NCBI GenBank assembly: GCA_016785225.1
Contig: JAFBJZ010000871.1
Span: forward strand, 186,001-250,000
DNA from: Psettodes erumei
Lineage: Eukaryota; Chordata; Actinopteri; Pleuronectiformes; Psettodidae
DNA length: 64,000 nucleotides
Direction: 5' to 3'
Shown: one piece after another, positions 42,829 through 55,356 of the stretch
Numbering within the stretch: position 1 is the first letter of the stretch
Layout of the letters: each line of letters starts with the position of its first letter
Made by a program: the position numbers and the translations under genes
Notes under the pieces: generated by a model
What the model was told of the DNA's origin: nothing
The model's database searches: none
What the model saw: only the letters and a program-made list of their open reading frames with translations

Positions 42829-45011
42829 TGGGGCTGCCGGCTCACGGTCCTCCAGGAACGTTCGCTCTTGAGGGCGAAGCGGCGGTTTTAGTTAGAGCGG
42901 GCCGACAGTCTCCCACTGACTGTCCGCCGACTGTTTGTCGTCTGCCAATAATTACACTGTGAATGAGTGCGGAGAGACCGAAAGGAAGTTGGTCTGTGTT
43001 TTCATTTGTCTGAAGGGTTTTATTGAGGACGGAGGGAATGAAATGTGGGACAGAGAGCTGATGGGGTTACAAGTTCTATCATGAACGAAGGATTGTGCGA
43101 ACACCGCCCCTCCACTTATTGTACAACAAACCAGTGACGTGTATCTCACCATCCTCTTATGTGTCAGTCTAGTCACCTGTGCAGCTGCGAGAGGACGAGC
43201 TCTGACTGTTTGGAGGTGGCTCAGTGGCCTCTTTATACCGATGCCTTACATTTGTACTCATATTTGATCCACCGAATGTTTTTATTTTGTGACTCTTTGT
43301 ATACAGCAGCAGGAAGAGAGCGATACGATGTGCTGCAGTAATACAACTGATCTTTGTTTTTGTTTTTTTTTTTAAAAAGAGAATTTGCTTGTCAGGAACT
43401 AGTGACATTCAGAAATGTGTAAAATTGTACTCGGAGCTTTTCCAGCAGTCGTATGATGATGTCATGCTGACCAATGCCAGGCGAATCATGAGTTGGGGTA
43501 AAGAGCCACTGTCTAATTTAGCTGCAATGGATTTTTTATGGGACGTCCACCAAGCCACTTTTAAAAAAAAAAATTATGCTGCTTGGATGTCTACATTATT
43601 TGATATAAACATGTAGCAGATGCAAAAAAAACATTAGCATAAAAGTTCTGTGCTCTGTGACAAGCAGGTTATTTAAATATTTTTTTAATTGGGGAAAAAA
43701 ATCCAAACATGAGAACTTAATGAACAAGAAAGAGACCATCCATTAGAGCTGAGACACATTCATCCAGTTATCCTGATGCTGCCAGAGTTGTGTGAACATG
43801 AAGTTTTTTTTTCCCTCCAAGACAACTACATCAGATTTTAAACTTATCAAACACTGGTTGTAGCAGTGGTTTTAGTGTCTGTTTTAAAAGCATAAGCCGC
43901 CCGCAGGTTAAAATCTACCTGTTTGGTCACTGCAGGGTTTGGGTTCCATCGAAGTTCTGAAATCATCCTTGTTTTAACTGAAACCGATTGAGCTCTTTTT
44001 GAAAAATGTGGGTGGCCCTGCAAGCAAAACAAACCTCACTAGCCACTTTTCCACAGCAGAACGAGCCAAGTTCTCTTGGCAATACATTTCTACATGAACA
44101 CTATCATTAGCGGTAAACAGACTGATAAATGTTGGAGAAAAACAAAATGAGCCAGTGCTATGAACGCCTATAAACACTTAACTGTTTCAGAGTACAGGAG
44201 AGGTTTGTTGTGAAGCTGGATGTATGATGGTGTAGATTTCACTTATCTTGTGTATGACAATACAAACCATGTGAGTATGAGATGACTTATTTTATAAAGA
44301 AAACCTGGAGTGGATACTGTATCATGTCTGCTTATTGTTGTTATGGCCAGGGGAGTGTTCATTTAAGTACAGACACCAGAAAGAGGAGTAAAATCAAAGA
44401 ATCCAATAACTCCTGAAATGCATTTCAGTAAGAAAGAAAAACAATTTTAAATGTGTGTATTTATGTATGTGCAGTGCAGAAAGACGTGTTTACTTCATCA
44501 CTATGAATCGGGTTCAGGATCCAAATTAGTCACAAAGCTGCTTTTGATTTCAGCTGTGTCTTGTTAATAATTCAATATAATTTACCAGCATTCAGCAGAA
44601 GCATGATGTGCTAATATGATCATACCCTATTGTTTTCATGCAAAATAATGTTTACAGTAATTTAGTAATTTACAACTCAAAAGCATTTTCATTAGAGAGC
44701 AATATGCTGATCATCGATCCATTACCCGCTTCGTCTAGAAAAAGGCTGAGAAACAAATATGATCACTTGTTTTGATTTGGGTCTCAGGATAATGCCGAGA
44801 GTCCCGGGTCAGAAACCATCACCTGCTCAAGTGTGGCGCTGAATCTTTATACCAGCCCCGTTTGAAAAGATGAGTGATCAAACAGTCCATTATCGGGGTC
44901 TTCCTTATGAATCGAAGATGCTGAAAGCTCAAAAAAAGTGTGCTGCCAACCTGGCAACTCAAAAGCTGGCCTTCATAATGGCTTTTAAGCGCTCCATAAA
45001 TCATTAATAAA
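42829..45011 (+). other. PKN1 3' UTR and intergenic DNA
   Basis: AT-rich non-coding sequence after the PKN1 stop. The first clear plus-strand AATAAA is at 45006-45011, followed by ATTAAA at about 45019. That would give a 3' UTR of about 2.2 kb. Shorter variants using non-canonical signals are possible. No coding exon seen. Confidence 0.5.
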
Positions 45012-45605
<594 letters not shown>

Positions 45606-45683
45606 AGCAGGAAAATGAAGAAGCGCGCCGGAGAATCGACCTCAACATCGACATGAGTCCGCAGCGATCACGCCCGAGGCCGA

Positions 45684-47641
45684 GTGAGTGTCCACCGGGG
45701 AGGACCGGGGATTCGGTAACGGCCAGAATAGCGGGGGGAAAGATCCGAGAGGCGTCGGGAGGGAGGGAAGGAAGGAATGGGGGTGTTCGTGCTGCTCCTA
45801 GCCACTACATGCTAGCAGGCTAGCCACATAAACAAACACCGACTCGGCTTGGTCGGCGGATTCGTTTCGTCAGATCACTCTCTTAACTTGTGGGATAAGT
45901 GCTGCAGTGCGTAAAACAAAATTAAAGAAGCCGAGGCGCTGTCACGAAATATCTCGCCGGCAGTCACGTCCCGAAATCTGTTTTGATTCCGTCCTGTCAA
46001 ACATGCTAGGCTAACGGGCTAGCACCCTGAGTGATAGTCGGCGGCAGGCCCAGCGTCAATCTGAATATTTGATGTAGTTTTCAGGCTGCTTGTGTAAATG
46101 TCGTAGACGTGCCATTTCCCCCTCGGCGTGTGTTCGGCTTCGCGCAAGAACGAAGCAGCGTTTCTGCTCGCGACTCTTGCGGCAAAGTCAATTATTCCTG
46201 CCATTTTTTTTGGGGGGGGGGGACCCTTGACGGAACAGACGCTAATCCGTGCCAGCTATCCCATTTGACGTTAGCTAACGGTGAACACACGTTCACCACC
46301 GCCGGGGAGATCCGCGTCGTAAAATCGCGGTTTGTGCTCCACGCGAGGCGGCACAGCGTCAGTCACAGCCGCAGACCCGCCGAGGCGAACCCCGTCCGCG
46401 GCTTTTCGGCGAACGCGGAGCCAGTGAGCTTGTGAGACGTGGTGCTGGCGAGCGATCGCTGGGCCCGTGAACCGAGTCAACCCGGCAGCCCGGCTGCAAC
46501 TCAGCGGGCAAGTCTGCGCGCAACACCGCGACGGCGACACAAACACCGCGATCGCGAACTTATAAAGCGGCTAGCTGCTGTTCGCCCACCGACGGACACA
46601 GATCGTCACCTCTTGTCTATGTGGTTTGAGAGACATCGGGCGCAAACCCGCTTCGTTGTCCCCTTGTCGGTTCTTTAAAAAAAACAAACATCGTGATGTT
46701 ACATTAACTGCCTCTAAGAATGACTGTGGTGAATGGTAGCCTGGGGGTTATTCTGTGTTCCTCTTATTGTCCACAAATACATAAAAAAAAGACCAACGTC
46801 AACAACAATCGATCCCACCAACAAGTATAGTTTGTGCATGCAAAGCAGGGTATGACGACGTCCTCTCCTTTCCTCAACCCAAACACTAAAGATGATTGAC
46901 CGATCCAGTACGACAGGTGGACATCACCGGGGACAGATGAAGCAGGTTGAATGACAGCCATAAGCAGCCCACAGTAAATACAGCTTCTTTTTTCATGACA
47001 TATTAAAAGTTAACCATCATCTCAAGTGCACCAGCAAATCCGCCTCGCAGAAAAGCGATCCCATTGAGTTCCATGCAGTAAGTAACCCAACTCTTAGAGT
47101 TGGGTTTGTGCTCTGTTGGAGCGGCGCGTCACCGATTTACCACTGTAGCCCTCCTTTGTTCTGATCTGTAGCTAAGATCTGCGCCCACAGTGCTCGGCAG
47201 AGCGCGGGACATCGCCGCACCTTCTTTTTCAAAACGGATAACCATATATTCCTGACCTGTTCTGAAAGATTTATGACTTCGGTGGGAACCAGTGGGCTCG
47301 GGGCCGAGTGCCACAGACAGAGTAGGAAAGTTGGAAAGTCCTCCCCGAGACGTACCGATGCATTGTTGATCTTGGTCTTTTTCGCCGGATTTGCAGACAA
47401 TAAGAAAACGAGAGTACTGCCGCAGTCATACTTTAGACGCCGCTCAAGTCTGTGTGTGTTTCACGTGTCAAGATCGATGAAGCGTTTTGAAGTTTTAAGG
47501 GCTTTATTTTTCCGTTTAATTCCTCACTTTTTGTAATATGATGGGGTGGTGTGCGTGTGTGCGCGCGCACGTGTGCGACTGTCTCAGTAGTACAGTGCAG
47601 TAATGTGCGTGTGTGTGTATATTTTCTTTCCTCTTGTCTAG
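45684..47641 (+). other. MAP2K7 intron 1
   Basis: Donor GTGAGT at 45684, acceptor TTGTCTAG at 47641. The first 900 bases are CpG-rich with many GCTAGC/GTTAGC words (45805-46280, 46568) and a G-run at 46208-46222. The last 100 bases are GU-rich (47545-47625). No other exon recognised. Confidence 0.75.
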
Positions 47642-47689
47642 TCATCGTGATCCAGCTCAGTCCTGCTCCAGCCCCTTCCCAGCGTGCAG
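47642..47689 (+). CDS. map2k7: MAP2K7 alternative exon 2 (48 nt, 16 aa)
   Basis: Encodes IVIQLSPAPAPSQRA with split codons at both ends. It equals the human MKK7 optional insert (IIVITLSPAPAPSQRA) in length, phase and most residues. Inclusion gives ...RPIIVIQL...QRAALQLPLAND; skipping gives RPRPTLQLPLAND, an intact JNK docking site. In human T cells, CELF2-driven skipping of this exon raises JNK signalling (known from the literature). Here GU-rich sequence lies just upstream. Confidence 0.9.
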
Positions 47690-48243
47690 GTATCATTCAA
47701 TCCATCGCTCTCTCTGCCACCGCACCTCTCTCTCTCTCTCTCTCTCTCCCTCCTCCTCCCCCCCCTCCCCAACACCTGTGTCCCCCCCGTCTCACATCCC
47801 ATCCCTTACCCTCATCTTCTCTTTCCCAGTTTTTAAAAACGAAACCTTATACTCCTGTTAAACCTTCAGTATCAGTGAATGTTTATGGCCTTTGAAAAAC
47901 ACGGGCAGTCCTTGACGTTCGCACCAGTTCAGCTTTGGCTCTGGATATTACTACTCCACTCACTGTAACTGCCCGCACTTGTACTTTTGTGACACCGTCG
48001 CACACGTCTCCTTACGTGTGTTATTTAGAGTCGAAACTATCGCTCCTGTTACCAGTGGCCTATTTCCTCTCTCCGCTAAGTGCGCTGAGTTTCAGCCAGA
48101 GCGACTCGATGGTCTTTTGTTAACACACGAGACGCTGTTGATAAAGTGTAGTTTGGTTTCACAGACGCTGTAACTGCAACTTTTAGAGCATGTTGACTTT
48201 GTATTTCAAACAACCCCTTCCCTGCGTGCGCGCGCACACGCGT

Positions 48244-48291
<48 letters not shown>

Positions 48292-48460
48292 TTTCTCACT
48301 CTCCATCCCACGCCCCGTGCCCCACGGTGGTCTGGCCGAATGACAATCTCTGCTGCGTTTGTGAAACCCGTCCCCCGAACCAGCGCTGATATTTTAGCGC
48401 AGCAGCTATTTACACCTCCTCTCAAATCGCATCTTCTCTCCATCTTTCCATCCCCACTCG

Positions 48461-48495
<35 letters not shown>

Positions 48496-48658
48496 GCTGC
48501 GTGCGTGTGAGGACGTGTCAGACGATTAACCTTTTGTTTCGCTGGAGGCAGAGAATCACGGTGCATGCGGCTTTTTCTGCACGGCACAGTGTTCTGGGTT
48601 GCGTTGTGTCCGACGCGGTCTCTAATCCGGCATCCCCCACCGGTCCGTCTGCAGGAGT

Positions 48659-48696
<38 letters not shown>

Positions 48697-50494
48697 GCGA
48701 CTGAAGACTTGCCCTCCTGTCCCAGTCCGACTGACTGTCTGACTTCCAGCTTAGTCTGTGCTATGCAGTTTTGGCTGAATTTCTCTCTCTCTCTCTCACA
48801 TCAGACCGTTTGATGTTGTTTGTCCGTTATTCATCTCCAGCATCCCCCCCCCCCCTTTGCAGCAGCACTGAGCAGGAGGCGGTGTTGCAGTGCCTGCGAG
48901 TATCTGTGTGTTTATGTATGCCCCCCCCCCCCTCCCTCCCCCAAACTCCTCACCCTGGCTCCGTCTGCCTGTCTGTCCTCCCATCCGTCCATCTGGAGCC
49001 GGCAGAACTATGGAGATCTGTGCCAAAGACTGGCTGAGTCCTCCTTCCTCTCCACACTAACCCCCTCCTCCCCCCTCACTAACCGATTCTCCGTTCACAG
49101 GCCGCTCCATCCACAGGTGACTCACGGACACAAACACCCACTGGCAGTCTCAGAGGAGTTGCCAGCCTGCTACTACAGAGACAATAACAGTTAGGATAAC
49201 AGCGACGGTTCCAGGTCCTCGACGTGTTTTTCAAACTGGTTTTGAGCTTCTTGTTTTTTTAAAAAAAAAAAGCCTTACTTATTATTCGTAGCCAGTCATC
49301 GTACCCGCTGGCGATTCTGTTGAAATTCTTTTAACATTTCCAATGCTCGCGCACACGCCTGATATTGAAGGCCAGCAGAGTTTTGAACATGTCCTCTCAC
49401 GCATGATTTACACCTGTGTTTATCCGGGGCCTGAGGCATGTTGCATCATCTGCTCGGATTTGGGATTTCAGCGCCACTCGGGTGTGAGCTGTCAATTTGA
49501 GTTGTGAATATCTTAATGTGCATCATCAAGGCTGCGCGGCTTTGAGGGCCAACTGCCGTTTGTCGGCACGTAGGGTTTAATCCTTAATTCGGTTTAATCG
49601 GTTGCGATAATGTCGTCCGTCTCAAATTGACTTCACTAAAAAGACGCCCAGTGAGGCGGAAAGAAAGAAACTCCGGTGAGCCAGCCTCACTTGGACGAGA
49701 AAACAAAGGTGAACAGTGAAACTGTTACCAAAACTGTTTCATTGGTCGCCCGCTGACAGTTTGACAGGGATTATCAACGATATAACGTGTGCGCTCACAT
49801 TTTCTTCAAATTCAAAATAATCTTGTTTGCACGCTGTACGACTGCCCGACAGACTCATACAAGTCACTTCAGCGAGTACAGTGTTATCATAACTTTAAAA
49901 AAAAAAGAAACAAGCTGTCGATTGTCTTTAAAAACAGCGAGTAGACGTCCACGTCCCGGCAACAGGACCCCCCAGCCGTGGGCTAACCCCGCGCTGCCTC
50001 CCTCCTGCCTGAGAGTGCTGTTGCTTTTGCCCCGAGATAACCATCCTGTTTGTTTTAACACTGGGTCGGGACATCGCCGAAACGAAAACAAGGCCGTAAC
50101 TTCGGTGGGGGGGCAAGAAGTTTACATGCTGGGTTAAATACTGCGCAGGTCCTAGATAGCACTGTTACAGGGAAAGAACTCTTTGACCTCGCCGAGGCCA
50201 GTTTCTCCTGAGCTCTTCGGTCACCGGATAAAATCGTTCTTGTCTCTTCAGACGTTTGCTGCGTAGAACTGTCCGGATTTCGGGAAGGAAATGCAGAGTC
50301 GAGGAAAAATCAGAGGATTAAAAAAACAAACAAAAAAACATTATTACCTCCTCTATCCGTGTACCGTGTAAAGCATCTTAACATCGCTAGAATTGTTCTA
50401 CCCTCCTGCCTCTTTACTGTGTCTAATGCGTGTCTACTGTGTCCTGCCTCCCGCTCCACCCAACCCCCCCCCCCCAAACCCACCCCCACCCCAG
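47690..50494 (+). other. MAP2K7 intron 2
   Basis: Begins GTATCA and ends after a poly-C/A stretch in CCCCAG. It is pyrimidine-rich with (CT)n at about 47725-47748, 48463-48493 and 48661-48691, (CA)n at 48245-48287, and C-runs near 48846-48857 and 48920-48932. No exon of its own recognised. Confidence 0.75.
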
Positions 50495-52323
50495 CGCTCC
50501 AGCTGCCACTGGCCAACGATGGAGGCAGCCGCTCGTCGTCCTCGGAGAGCTCGCCTCAGCACCACCCCTACCCCAGCCGCCCGCGACACATGCTCACGCT
50601 GCCCACACCTCCGTACGGCCTGCAGATGAGTCTAGAAAAGTACGTCCACTTTTTTTTTCGTCTTTTGCTTTCTCTTCTTTTCTTAGATCTTAAATTAATT
50701 TGGACTAAAATGACGACGTTTCCGGGAGAGACCACGTCGGGTTCTTTTTTTTTTTTTTTTTTTTTTTTAAATGCAAGTAAGGCATCGTAACTTTGAATTT
50801 AAACTTCAAGCATGTCACATACGGTGTGCGCACACGCGCTGAGGGCCCGAGCAGCGCAAAGGGTCATTTCTGGCGGAGCAGCTTATGTTGCACTTAATGG
50901 ATCCACATGCGGAGAGCGTGGGCGGGAAACGCACACAAGCATCCATTTGTGAGTCAGAGGTTCTGGCTCGCTCGTCTCCCCGTGGACGTCTCGTTCTGAA
51001 ACGCGCTTCGTGTGGCTTTCGCGCTCCCTGACATTGTGCGTTTTTTTCTTGTGTGTCTGTGTGTGTCCACAGTGCAGAGATTGACCAGAAGTTGCAGGAG
51101 ATCATGAGACAGACGGGCTACCTGAAGATCGACGGTCAGGTGAGATGTGCCATGAAACTCCTTTTATAACACGAACTCTTTTGGTTTTTACACGCTTGTT
51201 CGGTTTGTTTGTGACACAGTGTTCTGATAGAGAAAAGTCAATATTTCTCACCGCAATGAAAACGCACTAGGGTGGTGCAGTGAGTGCAGAGACCATTGTT
51301 AAATGAGGCCAAGGAGAAAACACTTAAAAAAAAACCCAAACTGAACACCCACGCTATTACGGCGGGCGTCCTTGAGCGGAGCACAGAATCTCAATCAGAA
51401 AAACAACAACCCTTCCTGGCATTTCCTTGTCTCTCTTTCGATAAACGGAACGTAATGAAAACCGTGACACGTGTTTTCCTTTTTCTAGCGAGATAAAAAA
51501 AAAAGTTGTTATCATTTCTGGGAAGGGTTCGGCCTCCAGGTCCAGCCCCGCAGTCCGAGCCGGTCGGGGCTCGAAGAAGCGTCGAGAAAGCGGTGTGACT
51601 CATCGCCGCTCTCCAGATTGTCTTTTAGCTTCCTCTCTTTAGCCCCGAGGAGCCGCTGCGTCATGCCCTCAGTGAGATGTCACTCACAGCATCGTGATTA
51701 CCCATCAAAACGTCTGTTACTAAGTGGCTCAGAGTGGTTCCCTGCTGCCTTCTGATGCAGGGGATCAGAAATGGTCTCTGCCCTTCATTCCCTGCTTGAA
51801 GAGTTTGCCCTGAAACAGCATTCCTGCAGCTGGTTAAAAAAAATATCCGGTGGATGATCTCAAATCCTGTTTCGTCGTGTCTGTGCTAACGCCACAGCGG
51901 TATCCGGCAGAGGTGACGGACCTGATCAGCGAGGGGGAGATCGGCAGCGGGACCTGCGGACAGGTCTTCAAAGTGCGGTTCAAGAAGACGGGCCACGTCA
52001 TCGCGGTCAAAGTAAGACGCTTCCGGCGCTCACCTGTTTTCACTGTGAACACAACCATGTCACATATTACCCCCAGGTGGTACAGGGAGACAGAGAGGCG
52101 GACGGCAGACAACGTGAGCTGCAGATCAAGTTTATAATCAAATTTCATAATCGTGACGTGGACCAAATCCAAAAAATACATGATATTGTCAGCTCTGTAA
52201 TAACAATGTGAGCTGTGTTGCTCTGTGCTCTGTTTGACGTGGGTTGGTGACAGGTTCAAGCAGGACAATTACAGAAAAGTGCATTTCAGATCTCTTTTAA
52301 CCTCGTTCAGCTGTGCACCAGCA

Positions 52324-52339
52324 TCCGGCGGTGGCGCTC
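52324..52339 (+). promoter_or_regulatory. CTCF-like site in MAP2K7 intron 5
   Basis: TCCGGCGGTGGCGCTC shares the GGTGGCGCT core with the CTCF consensus, but the left half is poorer than at 38050 or 8288. Confidence 0.25.
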
Positions 52340-53875
52340 GATTTCAAAAGGTCGCCGGGATCGTTTGAAATGTCCCCAAACTGAGGTTCCTGTGCGCTGG
52401 TCACATCTGCTGGGCTTATTTTTCGTACATGTTTACCAAAGGACAAGAGAAACTCAAACAAAGACACCATTTCTCAGCCCAGTCGACACCATTAAAACGC
52501 AGCAGGAGCTCTCATTTTCTGTCCTGCCGTAATTGTGACTAGTTTGCCAACACAGTGGCGGTAATAACCCCAAACAGCAGCCCTCCTATTTAAGAGCTGA
52601 CTTAATTGTAGCCATCCAGGCTGTTAAACAATTAGGCCGTCACTCAGTTCTCCGGAGGAGTCTTTGTTTTGTGGCTTCCTAATGGCACGACGTGTGCGTC
52701 TGTGTTTGTGTCGCCAGCAAATGCGTCGCACGGGAAACAAGGATGAGAACAAGAGGATCCTGATGGACCTGGACGTGGTGCTGAAGAGTCACGACTGCCC
52801 GTACATCATCCAGTGCTACGGCGCCATAGTCACCAACGTGAGTGTCCCCGAAACGCGTTGCTGTCCGTTTTCACAGCAGCAAAGTGGTAGGACGGGACAA
52901 ACGGTAGTTTCAGCTTCATTTGTTACATTTGCATCCAGTGCCCTCATTCATCGCACGTATGGCGCAGAACTCATCTTACAGTTTGATTCCTGAAACATTC
53001 ACAATCAGTCTCACAGCGTAAGAACGAGCAGGTAGACGCTGCAGCTGGAAACGATCTCCGTCTTAATATCAAGCAGCGATACATTCATGGTTCATAGGTT
53101 CATGACTTCATAGGGGGTCAATGAAGGTGGAATGACCAAAAGGGGGAATTTCTCCAACCCGAGTTCGAAATAATCACAGTCCATTGGTACCATTTTCCTT
53201 CAGTACGTTCTCCTGATAAATGAGGACCACTGTGACTGCATCTCGAGAATCTCGCTTCCCCGAGTGGTAAAAGCTGGATGTGTGTGTGTGTGTGTGTGTG
53301 TCTGTGTACAGACGGATGTATTCATTGCTATGGAGCTGATGGGAACGTGTGCGGAGAAGCTGAAGAAGAGGATCCAGGGCCCCATCCCGGAGCGAATCCT
53401 CGGAAAGATGACGGTTGCGGTAAGTGGAGGAAAACGCGCACAGAGATGGGGAGCGTGCAACACCGCACGCTGGATCGTTTCGCCCTGACCGTTTGGTTCT
53501 CGTTGTGCGTGTTCCCTCTGCAGATAGTGAAAGCGCTGCTTTACCTAAAAGAGAGACACGGTGTCATCCACCGGGACGTCAAGCCCTCCAACATCCTCCT
53601 GGACGCCAAAGGTCAGATCAAACTGTGCGATTTCGGTATCAGCGGACGCCTCGTCGACTCCAAGGCCAAGACCCGCAGCGCCGGCTGCGCCGCCTACATG
53701 GCGGTGAGCGGAAAAACCCACGCGCAGTGCACATCGGTCTTACAGCCTCACCAGTATGCACCTAAACATACGCACAATGTTTGTTTGCCTGCAGCCTGAG
53801 AGAATAGACCCTCCAGATCCCACCAAACCTGACTATGACATCCGAGCGGACGTGTGGAGCCTCGGCATCTCTCTG

Positions 53876-54104
53876 GCGAGTCCCCCAGCATTCAGTTACA
53901 TTCCATTAATAAACACAACTGGTCAAGATATGCGCAGTTCTGATTTTGGTTTTGACTGCAATGAGCGAATTTGCTCATTAAATAATTTGCATGAAAACCC
54001 CAGTTCTAAGACACTTTGAAAGAAAGACAAAAAGGAGAACGAGTTATGAGTTGCTGCCGCAGCAGGTGACAGCCGGCCGGTAACGGTTCCTCTTACTTCT
54101 CTAG
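53876..54104 (+). other. GC-AG intron in MAP2K7
   Basis: Exon 9 must end at CTG (53873-53875), because the next conserved residues, VELATGQFPYKNC, start at 54105. The intron therefore begins GCGAGT rather than GT. The acceptor TCTCTAG is normal. GC donors of this form are a known minor class of U2 introns. Confidence 0.85.
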
Positions 54105-55304
54105 GTGGAGCTAGCCACGGGACAGTTTCCCTACAAGAACTGCAAGACGGACTTCGAGGTTCTGACCAAAGTGCTGCAGGAAGACCCTCCTCTGCTGCCT
54201 CTCGGCATGGGCTTCTCCCTCGACTTCCAGTCCTTCGTCAAAGACTGGTGAGAGACACTGTCGTTCAGGGGCGGGTTCTGGCAAAACTGGTTGACTGCAG
54301 CCTATGCTGATGCGCGTGTCTTTCCGCAGCCTCACAAAGGATCACAGAAAAAGGCCAAAATACCACCGGCTGCTGGTAAGTCACCGGCCGTGTGAAGCAA
54401 TTGCCAGAATAAGCAGGATTACCCGATGCTCGAATGTGACGGAGCTCTACTTTTCCCCCTGTCTCTCTCTTGCAGGAGCATGATTTCATCCAGCGTTACC
54501 AGGTGCTGGAGGTGGACGTGGCCGGTTGGTTTCAGACGGTGATGGATCGCACCGAGTCGCCTCGCAGCAGCCAGTGTTACAGCCACCAGCACCAGCTCCA
54601 CTCGCTCTTCAGCAGGTAGCCTAGCCCCAGCCCTGGCGTTAGCTTAGCCGCACGCTAGTCTAGCCTAGCTTTAGCTTTGCCGAGCCCAGACACAGTCTGC
54701 CCTAGTCTAGCCCAGCGTCAGCAGCTAAGCCTAGCGTTAGACCCAGCCCACCTGTCCATCTGTCCGCCGGAGACCCCGTAGAGGAGGAGGACGAGCTGGA
54801 GACACGACGCGGGGGGACTCCGGATGGACAGGTGCAGCGATGGACGGTGTGAAAGACTGACTGACGGATGGATAGACGACAGCGGGGGGGGGGTCTCTGT
54901 ATGAATGCGTCAAATCTGGACAGGCAGACACGGGGAGGAGGGAGCAGACAAGGGGGTTCACTCTGCAGCTCGCTTCCTTTTGGTGTGTCACATCTCGTTA
55001 CGCCGTCGCATCGCGGCAACAGCCCTCGCGCACTTCAGCGCAATCTGCGCGCGTGTATCTCGTACGCGTTCCTGCACGTCCTCCACTCCCTTTTCGCTCG
55101 TTGGTCGCCCACGTGTCCGTCCCCAGCATTGATCCACACCGTTGGATTAGTCGACAGAGTAGTCACTACACACTGGAACAAAGCATCCGCTAGGTTAGCA
55201 ATCACGAATCGTCGTTGTACATAGACGTCACGGAGGACGTGGCAGCGTCCGGTGCAATTATGGTTCTTCAGGTGTTTCTGCTATCACACATTCTCAGGCC
55301 GTAC

Positions 55305-55306
<2 letters not shown>

Positions 55307-55354
<48 letters not shown>
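55307..55354. repeat. (GT)24 microsatellite
   Basis: Perfect run in the presumptive MAP2K7 3' UTR. Similar tracts lie at 57599-57624 and 58509-58549. Confidence 0.95.

Positions 55355-55356
<2 letters not shown>

Noticed and set aside
43389..43616. 75-codon plus-strand frame in the PKN1 3' region
   Set aside because: It has a natural-looking composition but no splice partners, no recognised domain, and lies in AT-rich 3' UTR. It was not supported as a gene.
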